Below, piece after piece: positions 46,545 to 53,924 of a stretch of DNA of 64,000 bases. Source of the DNA: Chaenocephalus aceratus (taxonomy: Eukaryota; Chordata; Actinopteri; Perciformes; Channichthyidae); the NCBI GenBank assembly GCA_023974075.1, contig CM043800.1, positions 7,035,453-7,099,452 of the forward strand, read 5' to 3'. A program made the position numbers and the translations under genes. Position 1 is the stretch's first letter, and every line of letters begins with the position of its first letter. The notes beneath the pieces were generated by a model. That model was not told the DNA's origin and did not search any database. It was given only the letters and a program-made list of their open reading frames with translations.

Positions 46545-47090
46545 ATTCTTTTATTGCAGCAATTAAGATAGTTATAGGTATTTGACCCCTGACCCCTGAG
46601 TGGAGTAATTGCCCCAATTAGACTAGCCCCAGGCACCCCCTTTGTGTATATGCTTTTTATTGTAGCAATTAAGATAGTTATAGGTATTTGACCCCTGACC
46701 CCAGAGTGGAGTAATTGCCCCAATTAGAATAGCCCCTGGCACCCCCTTTGTGTATAGGCTTTTTATTGTAGCAATTAAGATAGTTATAGGTGTTTGACCC
46801 CTGACCCCAGAGTGGAGTAATAGCCCCAAATTAGAATAGCCCCTGGCACCCCCTTTGTGTATAGGCCTTTTATTGTAGCAGTTAAGATAGTTATAGGTAT
46901 TTGACCCCTGACCCCCGAGTGGAGTAATTACCCCGCAATTATATTACCCCCAGGCACCCCCCTTTGTATACAGGCCATTTTATTGCGTCAATTAAGATAG
47001 CTAATGTATTTGAACCCTGAGAGTGGAGTATTTGTCAGCAATTATATTAGCCCCATACACCCCCTCTGTTGTATAGGTATTTATGATGTA
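46545..47090. repeat. 106-bp terminal minisatellite, five copies
   Basis: AATTAAGATAGTTATAGG recurs at 46561, 46667, 46773, about 46880 and about 46990 (spacing 106, 106, 107, 110). The unit includes GACCCCTGACCCC and GGCACCCCCTTTGTGTATA. The outermost units are most alike and the innermost most decayed. Confidence 0.95.
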
Positions 47091-47286
47091 TTGAATAGAT
47101 AGTCTCTTTGACCCCTCCCCTCAGAGTCCTTTTGTTGTCTAATCTAATTAGCTTTTTGATGCCTACCTTGATGTGCAATTTCACAATGATGAAAGCCTCT
47201 GTATAAATGAATGGGGTAACACCATATAGAGATATACTCAAAATAAATTTAAAAAAAGACAGACAATTCAGCTTACCGAGTCGATC

Positions 47287-47335
47287 GTCTGAAGCGCCAG
47301 TCAAGAAGCGAATGCGGGCATAGGGGTGGGTTCAG
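47287..47335 (+). pseudogene. Fragment resembling the start of ORF A
   Basis: EAPVKKRM then a stop and GWVQ, aligned with GAPIKKRMQYMCRVQ of ORF A at 49487-49530. A remnant of a second ORF A-like gene; the inverse copy lies at about 58725-58775. Confidence 0.45.
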
Positions 47336-47340
47336 AGTAC

Positions 47341-47455
47341 AGCCTCTTTCTGGTCACGTGTGTTGGAGGAGGGGCTCTGTAAGGAAGGCAGAGTACAGCC
47401 TCTTTCTGGTCACGTGTGTTGGAGGAGGGGCTCTGTAAGGAAGGTTGAAGGAACG
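47341..47455. repeat. 63-bp tandem duplication
   Basis: CAGCCTCTTTCTGGTCACGT with the following TGTTGGAGGAGGGGCTCTGT occurs twice in direct tandem. The core is shared with the MITE at 25931-26268. Also present in the right arm at 58592-58705. Confidence 0.85.
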
Positions 47456-47518
47456 AGCAGGATTTCTCCCCCGGTCTGACTGTAAAAGACTCTGTCTTTT
47501 CTCCAAGGGGATCCGCCT

Positions 47519-47590
47519 ACCCCTCAACATAATAAGCCCCACCTTTCCTCATCAGATCATTTAAAAGCGAGAACCCTTCAAGGACATTAT
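47519..47590 (+). promoter_or_regulatory. Orphan copy of the shared promoter box
   Basis: CCTCAACATAATAAGCCCCAC, CCTCATCAGATCATTTAAAAG spacing as in the boxes before ORFs A and B, but no ORF follows, consistent with deletion of the gene it once served. Confidence 0.5.
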
Positions 47591-48082
47591 AGTTTTCCAG
47601 CATACTCTTTAATTGTAGGTTTGTGAACTAATGTATAATTACTTTTATTAACTATAGGTTATGCATCCATTAAAGTGTATCTTACAGTTCCTTTGTGAGT
47701 GAATTACACACAAATCTGCAGAGTTTTATGTTTTGGCTATAGGGGGTGGTAGGTTAAGAGACAGATTCTTAACTAAATCTTTACACATAAATCTGCCGAA
47801 TGTCTGTAAAAAAGTCTTTAAATCAAAAAACTGCCATTAAGAGTCAGATTCTTAACCAAATCTACTGAAATAGAGTACTTTCTACAGATGAAGCCTCCCA
47901 CTCAACGCAATATGTCCCAAGGGCAGCATGTACAAAGTTACAACCTATAAAACACAGACATGAAAGGCAGACAAATACAGCTGTAAAACACAAATAAAAT
48001 GACACATTAGTCAGTCAATATGCGAAGTAAAACAAACATTTCAAACGATTTCAGGATATACGAGCACTCACATCGACCAAAA

Positions 48083-48680
48083 CTAAAAAAGTTTAATCTC
48101 CAGAATCGAATCAAAACAAGAATATACGATTAAAGTGGTAGTCTGGGGCAGCGGTACTCTGAATCTCATTTCCAGTCTTAAACTACCGCTTGTAAGGGGA
48201 GACAGGGCTTCAGCGTTTTCCGCCGCAGTTAAATTAAACACAAATTGTTTAGCTGAAAACAAGAGGTGAAGAAATTCTTCTGTTTTGGTCACAATCTTAG
48301 TCTGAGTCAGGTTGTTTCTCTGGGCAAATTTACCCCAGAAACTGTTGAGACATAGTTTTGCCACTTCTCTTTTGGCTGGATTTGATTTGATTTGATCTGC
48401 ATCCATCAAGATACCCTGTTTAGCGTGATAGTCTGCTACATACTTTTGTCTGCTCTCATCATCTGTGGCCTCTGAGGGGTAACCTGATGCTTCTTGTTTA
48501 CCCTTCAAAAATGTGTGTATATACTCTACAAAAAGCCACACCTCTGTGATCCGAGTCATCTTGTACCCCAGGTCCAGGGCTTTGGTGAATTCTGTGGTCA
48601 CCCAAACGCCTGTTAATGCTCTTTCCTCCTTGCTATGCAGGCAGGCCCCTTGGGAGCTGAGTATGGCTCTCGGGGGATGG
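48083..48680 (-). pseudogene. Chimeric fragment: protein-primed DNA polymerase B joined to minor-capsid-like C-terminus
   Basis: The minus-strand frame (start missing) reads GACLHSKEERALTGVWVTTEF, LGYKMTRITEVW, EYIHTFLKGKQEASGYP and KLCLNSFWGKFAQRNNL. The last is motif B of family B polymerases of the protein-primed type (K-x3-NS-x2-G). The catalytic YxDTDS motif that should follow is absent. Instead the last 45 residues (SPLTSGSLRLEMRFRVPLPQ, then VYSCFDSILEIK) resemble the C-terminus of Polinton F54H12.2-type minor capsid proteins. The junction lies near FVFNLTAAENAEAL and is in frame. A 12-bp loss follows EVW in this arm. About 190 codons, against more than 1,000 for full PolB. Minor-capsid identity is inferred from memory of the family. 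Confidence 0.55.
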
Positions 48681-48774
48681 TGGGTTAAGAGACAGATGCT
48701 TAGTTTTTGGACTGCCTCAGGGGGTTAACGACATCTACTAAAAACAAAGTACTTCATTATTTACTTTTTTTCAG

Positions 48775-48996
48775 CTTTTATACACAAAAGTGCAGGAAAA
48801 TTCAGAGGATGAAGAAGCAGAAAACAGCCATTATTCTTCACTCTTCTGTAAAACGGACAGTTTCAAGAAAGATGACACCGTGTTTATGCATGACATGCAA
48901 AATATATTGAAGCCCTATTTTAAAAAAAACAAGTTACAAGTATATTGTGTGAAAATATCTCAGAAAGTTGTAATATTGTTTATTAGTGATACCTGA
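48775..48996 (+). CDS. Possible spliced exon encoding a small acidic-start protein
   Basis: A pyrimidine tract with TTTTTTTCAG ends at 48774. The following frame reads LLYTKVQENSEDEEAENSHYS and stops at 48996, about 73 codons, with no ATG before the acidic stretch, so it would need an upstream exon. The second half is basic and hydrophobic. Preserved in the right arm (57034-57255) with one change. No family recognised. Confidence 0.3.
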   Translation, partial: LLYTKVQENSEDEEAENSHYSSLFCKTDSFKKDDTVFMHDMQNILKPYFKKNKLQVYCVKISQKVVILFISDT

Positions 48997-49269
48997 GGAT
49001 ATTCTCTTTTTTTATTTGTAGCGACTGTGAACTAATGTGTAATTACTTTTTTACTAACTATATAAGAAAAGTCTCTCTGAAGAGAGGAAATAACAAAACA
49101 ATTTAAAACATAATCTTAGTCTTTTATATTTACTTTACACCACTATAAGGAAACCCAATATGAGGCTGTATGGTGTACTATTAGCTTCTGTTGTAGGCAA
49201 CAAAGAGAGGTTTTCTTAAAATGTGTTTCTGCTCCATTTCACTCCATGAAGCCTCCAGCTTGTACAGGG

Positions 49270-49332
49270 GCTCCGCCTCCACTCAACATAACATGTCCCG
49301 CCCTCCTCACCAGAACATTTAAAAGTAAGGGG
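49270..49332 (+). promoter_or_regulatory. Shared promoter box upstream of ORF A
   Basis: CTCCACTCAACATAACATGT, CCTCCTCACCAGAACATTTA and AAAGTAAGG: the same ordered blocks as the other boxes, with TTTAAAA at the TATA position about 85 bp before the ATG at 49418. Confidence 0.6.
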
Positions 49333-49417
49333 ATGGAAATAGACGAAAATAAATACGCTCAAACTAGATAACAGGCCAGTCATTTCCAATCACCAAGGCA
49401 CTTTTCAAAAAAGAAAA

Positions 49418-50218
49418 ATGGCAAAGAGAAGCTTAGATATGGGTTTAATCAGCGAGACGCCTGTGACAACGTACAGCCATCAGTCCGGAGCGCCAATCAA
49501 GAAACGAATGCAATATATGTGCCGGGTTCAGACGCCTCCAGCCGAAGAACTTTATGAAGAATGGAATCTAAAAAATGGCGATGTTTGGGGTTATGTATTC
49601 AACTATATGGCGAATGAACTGCATTTCTACAATCTGAAGAATGGAGAAACGTACGGACCCCGCAGTGTTAAAGCGACACTGACCTCAACAGATTGGGCTG
49701 TGTTAACTCTGGTGTCTTCCAGAGATCTCCACGCAACCACGGTACCGAAAGAAGTAGTGCATCAAGAAACCATAGTGGAACCAGCGGTGTACAAGATATT
49801 TGCAAAGAAAAGCAAAGAAACACAGACAGCATGCGAGATCAAAGAAGAGATTTCATCGCCGCCCCTCAATGTGGAGGAAGAAAGAGTTATTTCCCCGCTG
49901 CCAGAAGTGAGAAGAGTCCTGACAAGCACCGTCTGGGAAACTAAAAGCGGACCATCGGGGCGATGGTATTACCGTGCAAGCCATTTGGAGACGCTGGGGA
50001 AGGATCCTTCTGATGATTTTGTTTTGGAGGTTTTTAATTCTACCTGCGGAGTATTTCAGACAGCAGTGCGGGTACCACTGGCTGCTTGGCTGAAAATGAT
50101 TGATGGAAAAGCTACAAAGCTTAAAGAACTTTTTAAACAGAGTCAGACATCGATGGACATTATACTGGTGAAAAAGAATCTCACCTTTACAGAGGACTCT
50201 GCCCCCCACTCAACATAA
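49418..50218 (+). CDS. ORF A, 266-aa protein of the palindromic element (PC4-like repeats possible)
   Basis: ATG at 49418 in a good context, stop at 50216. No signal peptide or membrane helix. Two stretches share a pattern of beta strands ending in a Trp-containing helix: residues about 65-95 (ELHFYNLKNGETYGPRSVKA then LTSTDWAVLTL) and about 205-235 (FVLEVFNSTCGVFQTAVRVP then LAAWLKMI). This pattern recalls the single-stranded-DNA-binding PC4/SUB1 fold, which would suit a replication or transcription role, but this is inference by eye. The middle (130-165) is acidic and probably unstructured. The right-arm copy has a one-base deletion, so this is the only intact copy. Confidence 0.7.
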   Translation: MAKRSLDMGLISETPVTTYSHQSGAPIKKRMQYMCRVQTPPAEELYEEWNLKNGDVWGYVFNYMANELHFYNLKNGETYGPRSVKATLTSTDWAVLTLVSSRDLHATTVPKEVVHQETIVEPAVYKIFAKKSKETQTACEIKEEISSPPLNVEEERVISPLPEVRRVLTSTVWETKSGPSGRWYYRASHLETLGKDPSDDFVLEVFNSTCGVFQTAVRVPLAAWLKMIDGKATKLKELFKQSQTSMDIILVKKNLTFTEDSAPHST

Positions 50219-50262
50219 CAAGTCACACCCTCCTCATCAGAGCATTTTAAACTAAGGACCCC
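50205..50262 (+). promoter_or_regulatory. Shared promoter box upstream of the 42-aa ORF
   Basis: CACTCAACATAACAAGTCAC, CCTCCTCATCAGAGCATTTT and AAACTAAGGACC, overlapping the last codons of ORF A (SAPHST is encoded by the box itself) and lying 40 bp before the ATG at 50301. Confidence 0.6.
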
Positions 50263-50300
50263 TCAAGAAAGACATTGTGTATTCTACCTATGTAAAAAGA

Positions 50301-50429
50301 ATGTCGGGGTTGTCTCTGTATCAAGAAGATGTGTTTAAAAATGAATTTTGTGAAAAATACCAACTGTGTGAGAGAAGTCATAAAGACAGTCATTTTAACC
50401 ACAGTGTTTGCTCTCTACAAATGTTTTAA
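50301..50429 (+). CDS. 42-aa ORF of the palindromic element
   Basis: ATG at 50301 (MSGLSLYQEDVFKNEF) and TAA at 50427. Four cysteines and four histidines in 42 residues (CEKYQLCERSHKDSHFNHSVC) could bind a metal. Too short for a family call. The combination of promoter box, short leader and conserved frame in both arms argues for a real gene. Confidence 0.4.
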   Translation: MSGLSLYQEDVFKNEFCEKYQLCERSHKDSHFNHSVCSLQMF

Positions 50430-50984
50430 GATTGTTACAAAATGTAAAAAATAAAAATAAAAGGTATGGAGACTAAATTAATTCAGGTGACTCTGGCTTT
50501 TATTAGGAAAACAAACATATAATACAAAGGGGTTAGGGGTTAAATGTAACCATCGTGGACTTATTAGTCTAACAAAATACTTTTATCTGAATACATTTGT
50601 TCTTTTTAAGCGCACTTTTTGAAATTATTTATTTATTATTTCAGTGGAACAATCCAGTTTTTGTTAACATTAACGCTTTCTTCTCTTTTTCTTGTGTTAC
50701 TAAGATACTTTTAGACACACTTTGGCGTATGCAACACTTGTTCAGATAAACAAGGTTTTTCTTTTCTGATAAACTTACAATTTTAGTTATTTTATGTTAC
50801 CAAGATACTTTGAGATACACCCTGATGTACGCAACTATACTTTTCTGACTTTTTTCTGTAGAATCGTGACAAAACTATTACTTGTTCTTAAATGATGACC
50901 TATTGCTGGAGATGAGATGAAAAAAGCTACAACGCTTAAAGAACTTTTTTCTAAAAACTCTCAATTCTATAATTGACTACCCCC

Positions 50985-51050
50985 ATTCAACGCAATAAGC
51001 CCTACCCTCCACTCAGCAAATCATCTAAAACGAAGGACCTCGCTAAGACG
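50985..51050 (+). promoter_or_regulatory. Shared promoter box and leader upstream of ORF B
   Basis: CATTCAACGCAATAAGCCCT, CCACTCAGCAAATCATCTAA and AACGAAGGACC, then a leader ending GACGACCGTTGTAAACTAGCC before the ATG at 51068. The same leader precedes the spacer ORF at 53495 (minus). Confidence 0.65.
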
Positions 51051-51067
51051 ACCGTTGTAAACTAGCC

Positions 51068-51571
51068 ATGGAGCAGAGAAAAGCCAAGACTCCCCCCGCG
51101 TGTTGCAGCCAGGAACAGACTACTGGACTACCAGCAACACCACCATGGGGGAAACCCGAATCTTGCAATACTACAGCTGCTGATTTTGCTCCTTGGGCCA
51201 AAACGTCTCTGTTTATGGACACAGTGAAAGCGGTGTTGATTGATATTGTGGAGAGGGTGATACATCGGTACAGAGAAGAAATATGCAACGGGTGCCGAGT
51301 CAGTCACCCCGGCCAGAGGCAACACGATTTTCTGAATGACATGTCCGATTTTTACTTCAGAAACAATTACAACGCGTTAATGAAAAGACTCTGGCTCACC
51401 GACTTCATTACTGAGATCGACCAGACTCTTAATGATAAAGACATTTTCACGGATGATTGGAGGATCCAAGGCGCTTCGGAGGCTTTTCTTCACAATCTCA
51501 AAAATTGCAGACGCCTCAAGGAGAGACTTGAAAAGATCCATGCCGAGTTGGATGGAGAAGAAGAAGACTAA
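51068..51571 (+). CDS. ORF B, 167-aa protein with a CxxC-H-H motif
   Basis: ATG at 51068 (CCATGG context), stop at 51569. The N-terminal 40 residues are Pro/Thr-rich and probably disordered. A predicted helix (FMDTVKAVLIDIVERVIHRY) leads into CNGCRVSHPGQRQH, a compact C-x2-C-x3-H-x5-H pattern that could bind zinc, then FLNDMSDFYFRNNYNALMKRLW. The C-terminus is acidic (AELDGEEED). I recall similar CxGC-HPxQ-x-H proteins near protein-primed polymerase genes in aquatic animals but cannot confirm it. The right-arm copy differs by two residues. Confidence 0.65.
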   Translation: MEQRKAKTPPACCSQEQTTGLPATPPWGKPESCNTTAADFAPWAKTSLFMDTVKAVLIDIVERVIHRYREEICNGCRVSHPGQRQHDFLNDMSDFYFRNNYNALMKRLWLTDFITEIDQTLNDKDIFTDDWRIQGASEAFLHNLKNCRRLKERLEKIHAELDGEEED

Positions 51572-51642
51572 CAACCAGCAGTTGGATGGAGAAGCCAGGG
51601 ACTTGTTCGATACAGTGACTTTTTTCTTTAAGTAAAATAAAA

Positions 51643-52107
51643 ATGGGAAACTACTTTGCAAAACGCTCTGTATATATTGATCATAATGTAGTCCTTACCC
51701 GTTTAATAAGTGTGATGATGGGGGCGATTGAAAACAGAACGAGTAGTGACCCCTGTGTAAAAAGAATGGCTGAAGTTTGTAAACTAGAAGACATTTTGGA
51801 TATCATTCGTTCTGGCAGTACTATTCCGGGTCATTGGGAAACGATTGTAAACGAAACATTTAAAGTGGTCCTGGAATCTTCATTTTCCGAAACATTCTGT
51901 AACATTATCTCAGAAATGAAACAAACATCAAAAGTGTATCATGTGCTCTCATTGTATGCTCTGTTTGTAGATGTAATGCATCTGTGTGTTGAAAACAGCA
52001 TACACGTGAATATTTTGACTGAAGTGAAAAATCTCCATCATGATATCTCCAGTAATATGGGGAATTCTAAGCTGGAGACTGTCCTGGGGATGCTACAATC
52101 AGTATAA
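51643..52107 (+). CDS. ORF C, 154-aa all-helical protein, Bcl-2-like candidate
   Basis: ATG at 51643, stop at 52105, 71 bp after ORF B, with no promoter box of its own. Residues 2-6 (GNYFA) fit an N-myristoylation signal. The protein looks entirely helical. The segment VYHVLSLYALFVDVMHLCVE followed by a helix (ILTEVKNLHHDISS) is reminiscent of the BH1-to-BH2 region of Bcl-2 proteins (central hydrophobic helix, then CVE), though the NWGR signature is absent. An upstream helix (LEDILDIIRSG) could correspond to BH3. Viral Bcl-2 homologues block apoptosis; here that is only a structural guess. The right-arm copy differs at one residue (N to K). Confidence 0.6.
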   Translation: MGNYFAKRSVYIDHNVVLTRLISVMMGAIENRTSSDPCVKRMAEVCKLEDILDIIRSGSTIPGHWETIVNETFKVVLESSFSETFCNIISEMKQTSKVYHVLSLYALFVDVMHLCVENSIHVNILTEVKNLHHDISSNMGNSKLETVLGMLQSV

Positions 52108-52404
52108 CTATTGATTTTGTGTGTGAAAAAAATAAAAAAAAGTGTTTTTTTACATCTAAAAACTGTTGTCATCATTATAGCAAGGGGAACGGGTCTGATA
52201 CATGTGTATTACAGTCCTTCTTGTTGTGTTTTTCAGTGTTTTCTGTGTGTCTGTACACACAAAGCACACTTCATTATCTACTTTTCAGCTTTTTAAAAAG
52301 AAAAGTGTGTCTTTCGGTAACTTTCTCAGAGAATTTAAGCATAAATCTGTCAAATGTTCAAAACAGCCTTGTTTCACTGAAATACCCTCAAAATGACAAA
52401 CCGC

Positions 52405-52494
52405 CATTAAGAGTCAGATTCTTAACCAAATCTACTGAAACAGAGTACTTTCTACAGATGAAGCCTCCCACTCAACGCAATATGTCCCACCCAC
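52405..52494 (+). repeat. 90-bp internal repeat ending in a truncated promoter box
   Basis: TTAAGAGTCAGATTCTTAAC to CACTCAACGCAATATGTCCC also occurs at 47837-47927 in the same arm. Its end is the inner boundary of the palindrome arm. Confidence 0.85.
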
Positions 52495-52504
52495 CCACTT
52501 ACAT

Positions 52505-52695
52505 TCAGAGCTAATAATGGAGAAACCGAAGAAGAAGCAAAGCAGATTATAATCGTTGCGGGTGAAAGGATAGAGAATTTGCATGTGATGTTAATGCATT
52601 TATCTGATTTAAAAAATGCATTCGTATACTTCCAAGAGACCCCTAAACATCTACTTGGGCAGTGTGAATTGAGCGACAAAACCGATCACTGTCAA
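52505..52695 (+). pseudogene. Short open stretch, truncated gene remnant
   Basis: The frame ANNGETEEEAKQIIIVAGER... GQCELSDKTDHCQ stops at 52695 and has no start codon after the arm boundary. It may be the 3' part of a gene cut by formation of the palindrome. No family recognised. Confidence 0.3.
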
Positions 52696-52871
52696 TGAAA
52701 CGCGGAGAGAAGCAGCAGTGCAAATCGTTAAGTCTATTACCTTGTATGCACTACGACATTAACTTGGTAAAATGTAATATGTTTTCTATGAATTGTGTTG
52801 AATGTTGTGTTTTTCAATTAAACAACCATTACACAATGAAAATGTGTTTTATTTTTTTGCTTTCGTATATA

Positions 52872-52950
52872 GTAATAGTATTGTAAACGAAACATTTATA
52901 GTGTATCATGTGCTTTCATTGTATGCTCTGTTTTTTGACATTGCTTTTGG
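52872..52950 (+). pseudogene. Partial, internally deleted copy of ORF C
   Basis: IVNETF is joined directly to VYHVLSLYALF, two segments that are 35 residues apart in ORF C (51847-51966). It shows that a second ORF C-like gene existed in the parent genome. Confidence 0.6.
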
Positions 52951-53139
52951 TATTTGTTCAACACATTCGCAGCAGTCGGTTAGCGGGAGATGATCTATAA
53001 GATTATTATGATCCGGTAATGGCTCTACAACACCATCCTCTAGTTTAAATGTATTCACTTTGTTTCTTTTTCTTTTCACCTTCCTTCTTTTTGTCTTTTT
53101 AGTTTTCCGTCCTATGGTCCCTTTTCTTTTCATTCGCAT
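52906..53139 (-). CDS. Spacer ORF 2, basic start and acidic-Cys end
   Basis: ATG at 53139, overlapping the end of spacer ORF 1 by 10 bases in another frame. The first 28 residues are almost all Lys/Arg/Thr, and the end is LPDHNNLIDHLPLTDCCECVEQ. The basic run continues the composition of ORF 1, so the two may be one gene with a frameshift. No family recognised. Confidence 0.4.
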   Translation of the reverse strand: MRMKRKGTIGRKTKKTKRRKVKRKRNKVNTFKLEDGVVEPLPDHNNLIDHLPLTDCCECVEQIPKAMSKNRAYNEST

Positions 53140-53495
53140 TCTGCGTTTGCTTTAATTTTTCTTCTCCTTTTCATGTTGCTTTTTCTTCGTTTTTCTTTAC
53201 TTTTTCTATTCTTTTCTGCTAATTGTCGTTTGCGATCTTGGCGAGTGGTATGAGATATACTGTTTCTATAAAGGTTATCTATAATACCATCTTTTAAAGA
53301 AAGATATTCTTCATATGTCATGTTATCATGGTCCTCTTTTGTCCTAAAGACCTTACATGGATATGATATAGACGAGAGCTCTTCTTCTGGGACATCCTCT
53401 CCCTTACTTTGTAACATCCAGTCATTAAGCCCGTATCCATTATCCTGGTGATAATAAGGGCAGGCTACATCAGACTTGGTTTTTCTCAGATCCAT
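53130..53495 (-). CDS. Spacer ORF 1, 121-aa protein with Lys/Arg-rich C-terminus
   Basis: ATG at 53495, preceded by the same promoter box and leader as ORF B (ACTAGCCATGGA in both). The N-terminal part is acidic and aromatic (YYHQDNGYGLNDWM, EEELSSISYP). After residue 80 it becomes a long basic tract (RKRQLAEKNRKSKEKRRKS) that could be a nuclear localisation or nucleic-acid-binding tail. Single copy, at the centre of the palindrome. Function unknown. Confidence 0.55.
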   Translation of the reverse strand: MDLRKTKSDVACPYYHQDNGYGLNDWMLQSKGEDVPEEELSSISYPCKVFRTKEDHDNMTYEEYLSLKDGIIDNLYRNSISHTTRQDRKRQLAEKNRKSKEKRRKSNMKRRRKIKANAECE

Positions 53496-53499
53496 GGCT

Positions 53500-53575
53500 A
53501 GTTTTTAACGGTCGTCCTTAGTTTTATATGATTTGCTGAGTGGGTGGGACATATTGCGTTGAGTGGGAGGCTTCA
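53500..53575 (-). promoter_or_regulatory. Shared promoter box and leader of spacer ORF 1
   Basis: In minus sense CACTCAACGCAATATGTCCC, ACTCAGCAAATCATATAAAA and CTAAGGAC, then a leader ending AACTAGCC. It crosses the inner boundary of the right arm at 53540, so the box is half in the arm and half in the spacer. Confidence 0.65.
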
Positions 53576-53924
53576 TCTGTAGAAAGTACTCTGTTTCAGT
53601 AGATTTGGTTAAGAATCTGACTCTTAATGGCGGTTTGTCATTTTGAGGGTATTTCAGTGAAACAAGGCTGTTTTGAACATTTGACAGATTTATGCTTAAA
53701 TTCTCTGAGAAAGTTACCGAAAGACACACTTTTCTTTTTAAAAAGCTGAAAAGTAGATAATGAAGTGTGCTTTGTGTGTACAGACACACAGAAAACACTG
53801 AAAAACACAACAAGAAGGACTGTAATACACATGTATCAGACCCGTTCCCCTTGCTATAATGATGACAACAGTTTTTAGATGTAAAAAACACTTTTTTTAT
53901 TTTTTTCACACACAAAATCAATAG

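Larger units (their letters stand above)
46418..52494 (+). repeat. Left arm of the palindrome
   Basis: Inverse copy of 53540-59736, differing by rare substitutions and short indels. It carries intact ORF A, B and C. Relative to the right arm, the PolB fragment lost about 12 bp after the EVW block. Confidence 0.95.
52495..53539. other. Unique 1.05-kb spacer at the centre of the palindrome
   Basis: The only single-copy part of the element. Left half: an open stretch at 52507-52695 (ETEEEAKQIIIVAGERIENL) and a partial copy of ORF C at 52881-52950. Right half: the basic ORFs on the minus strand. Confidence 0.8.

Noticed and set aside
46545..47090. Regular repeats that could suggest a CRISPR array
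   Set aside because: The unit is a contiguous 106-bp tandem repeat with no unique spacers, in a eukaryotic mobile element.
52906..52990. LxCxE retinoblastoma-binding motif in spacer ORF 2
   Set aside because: The text LTDCCECVE does not have the L-x-C-x-E spacing, so no oncoprotein-like motif can be claimed.
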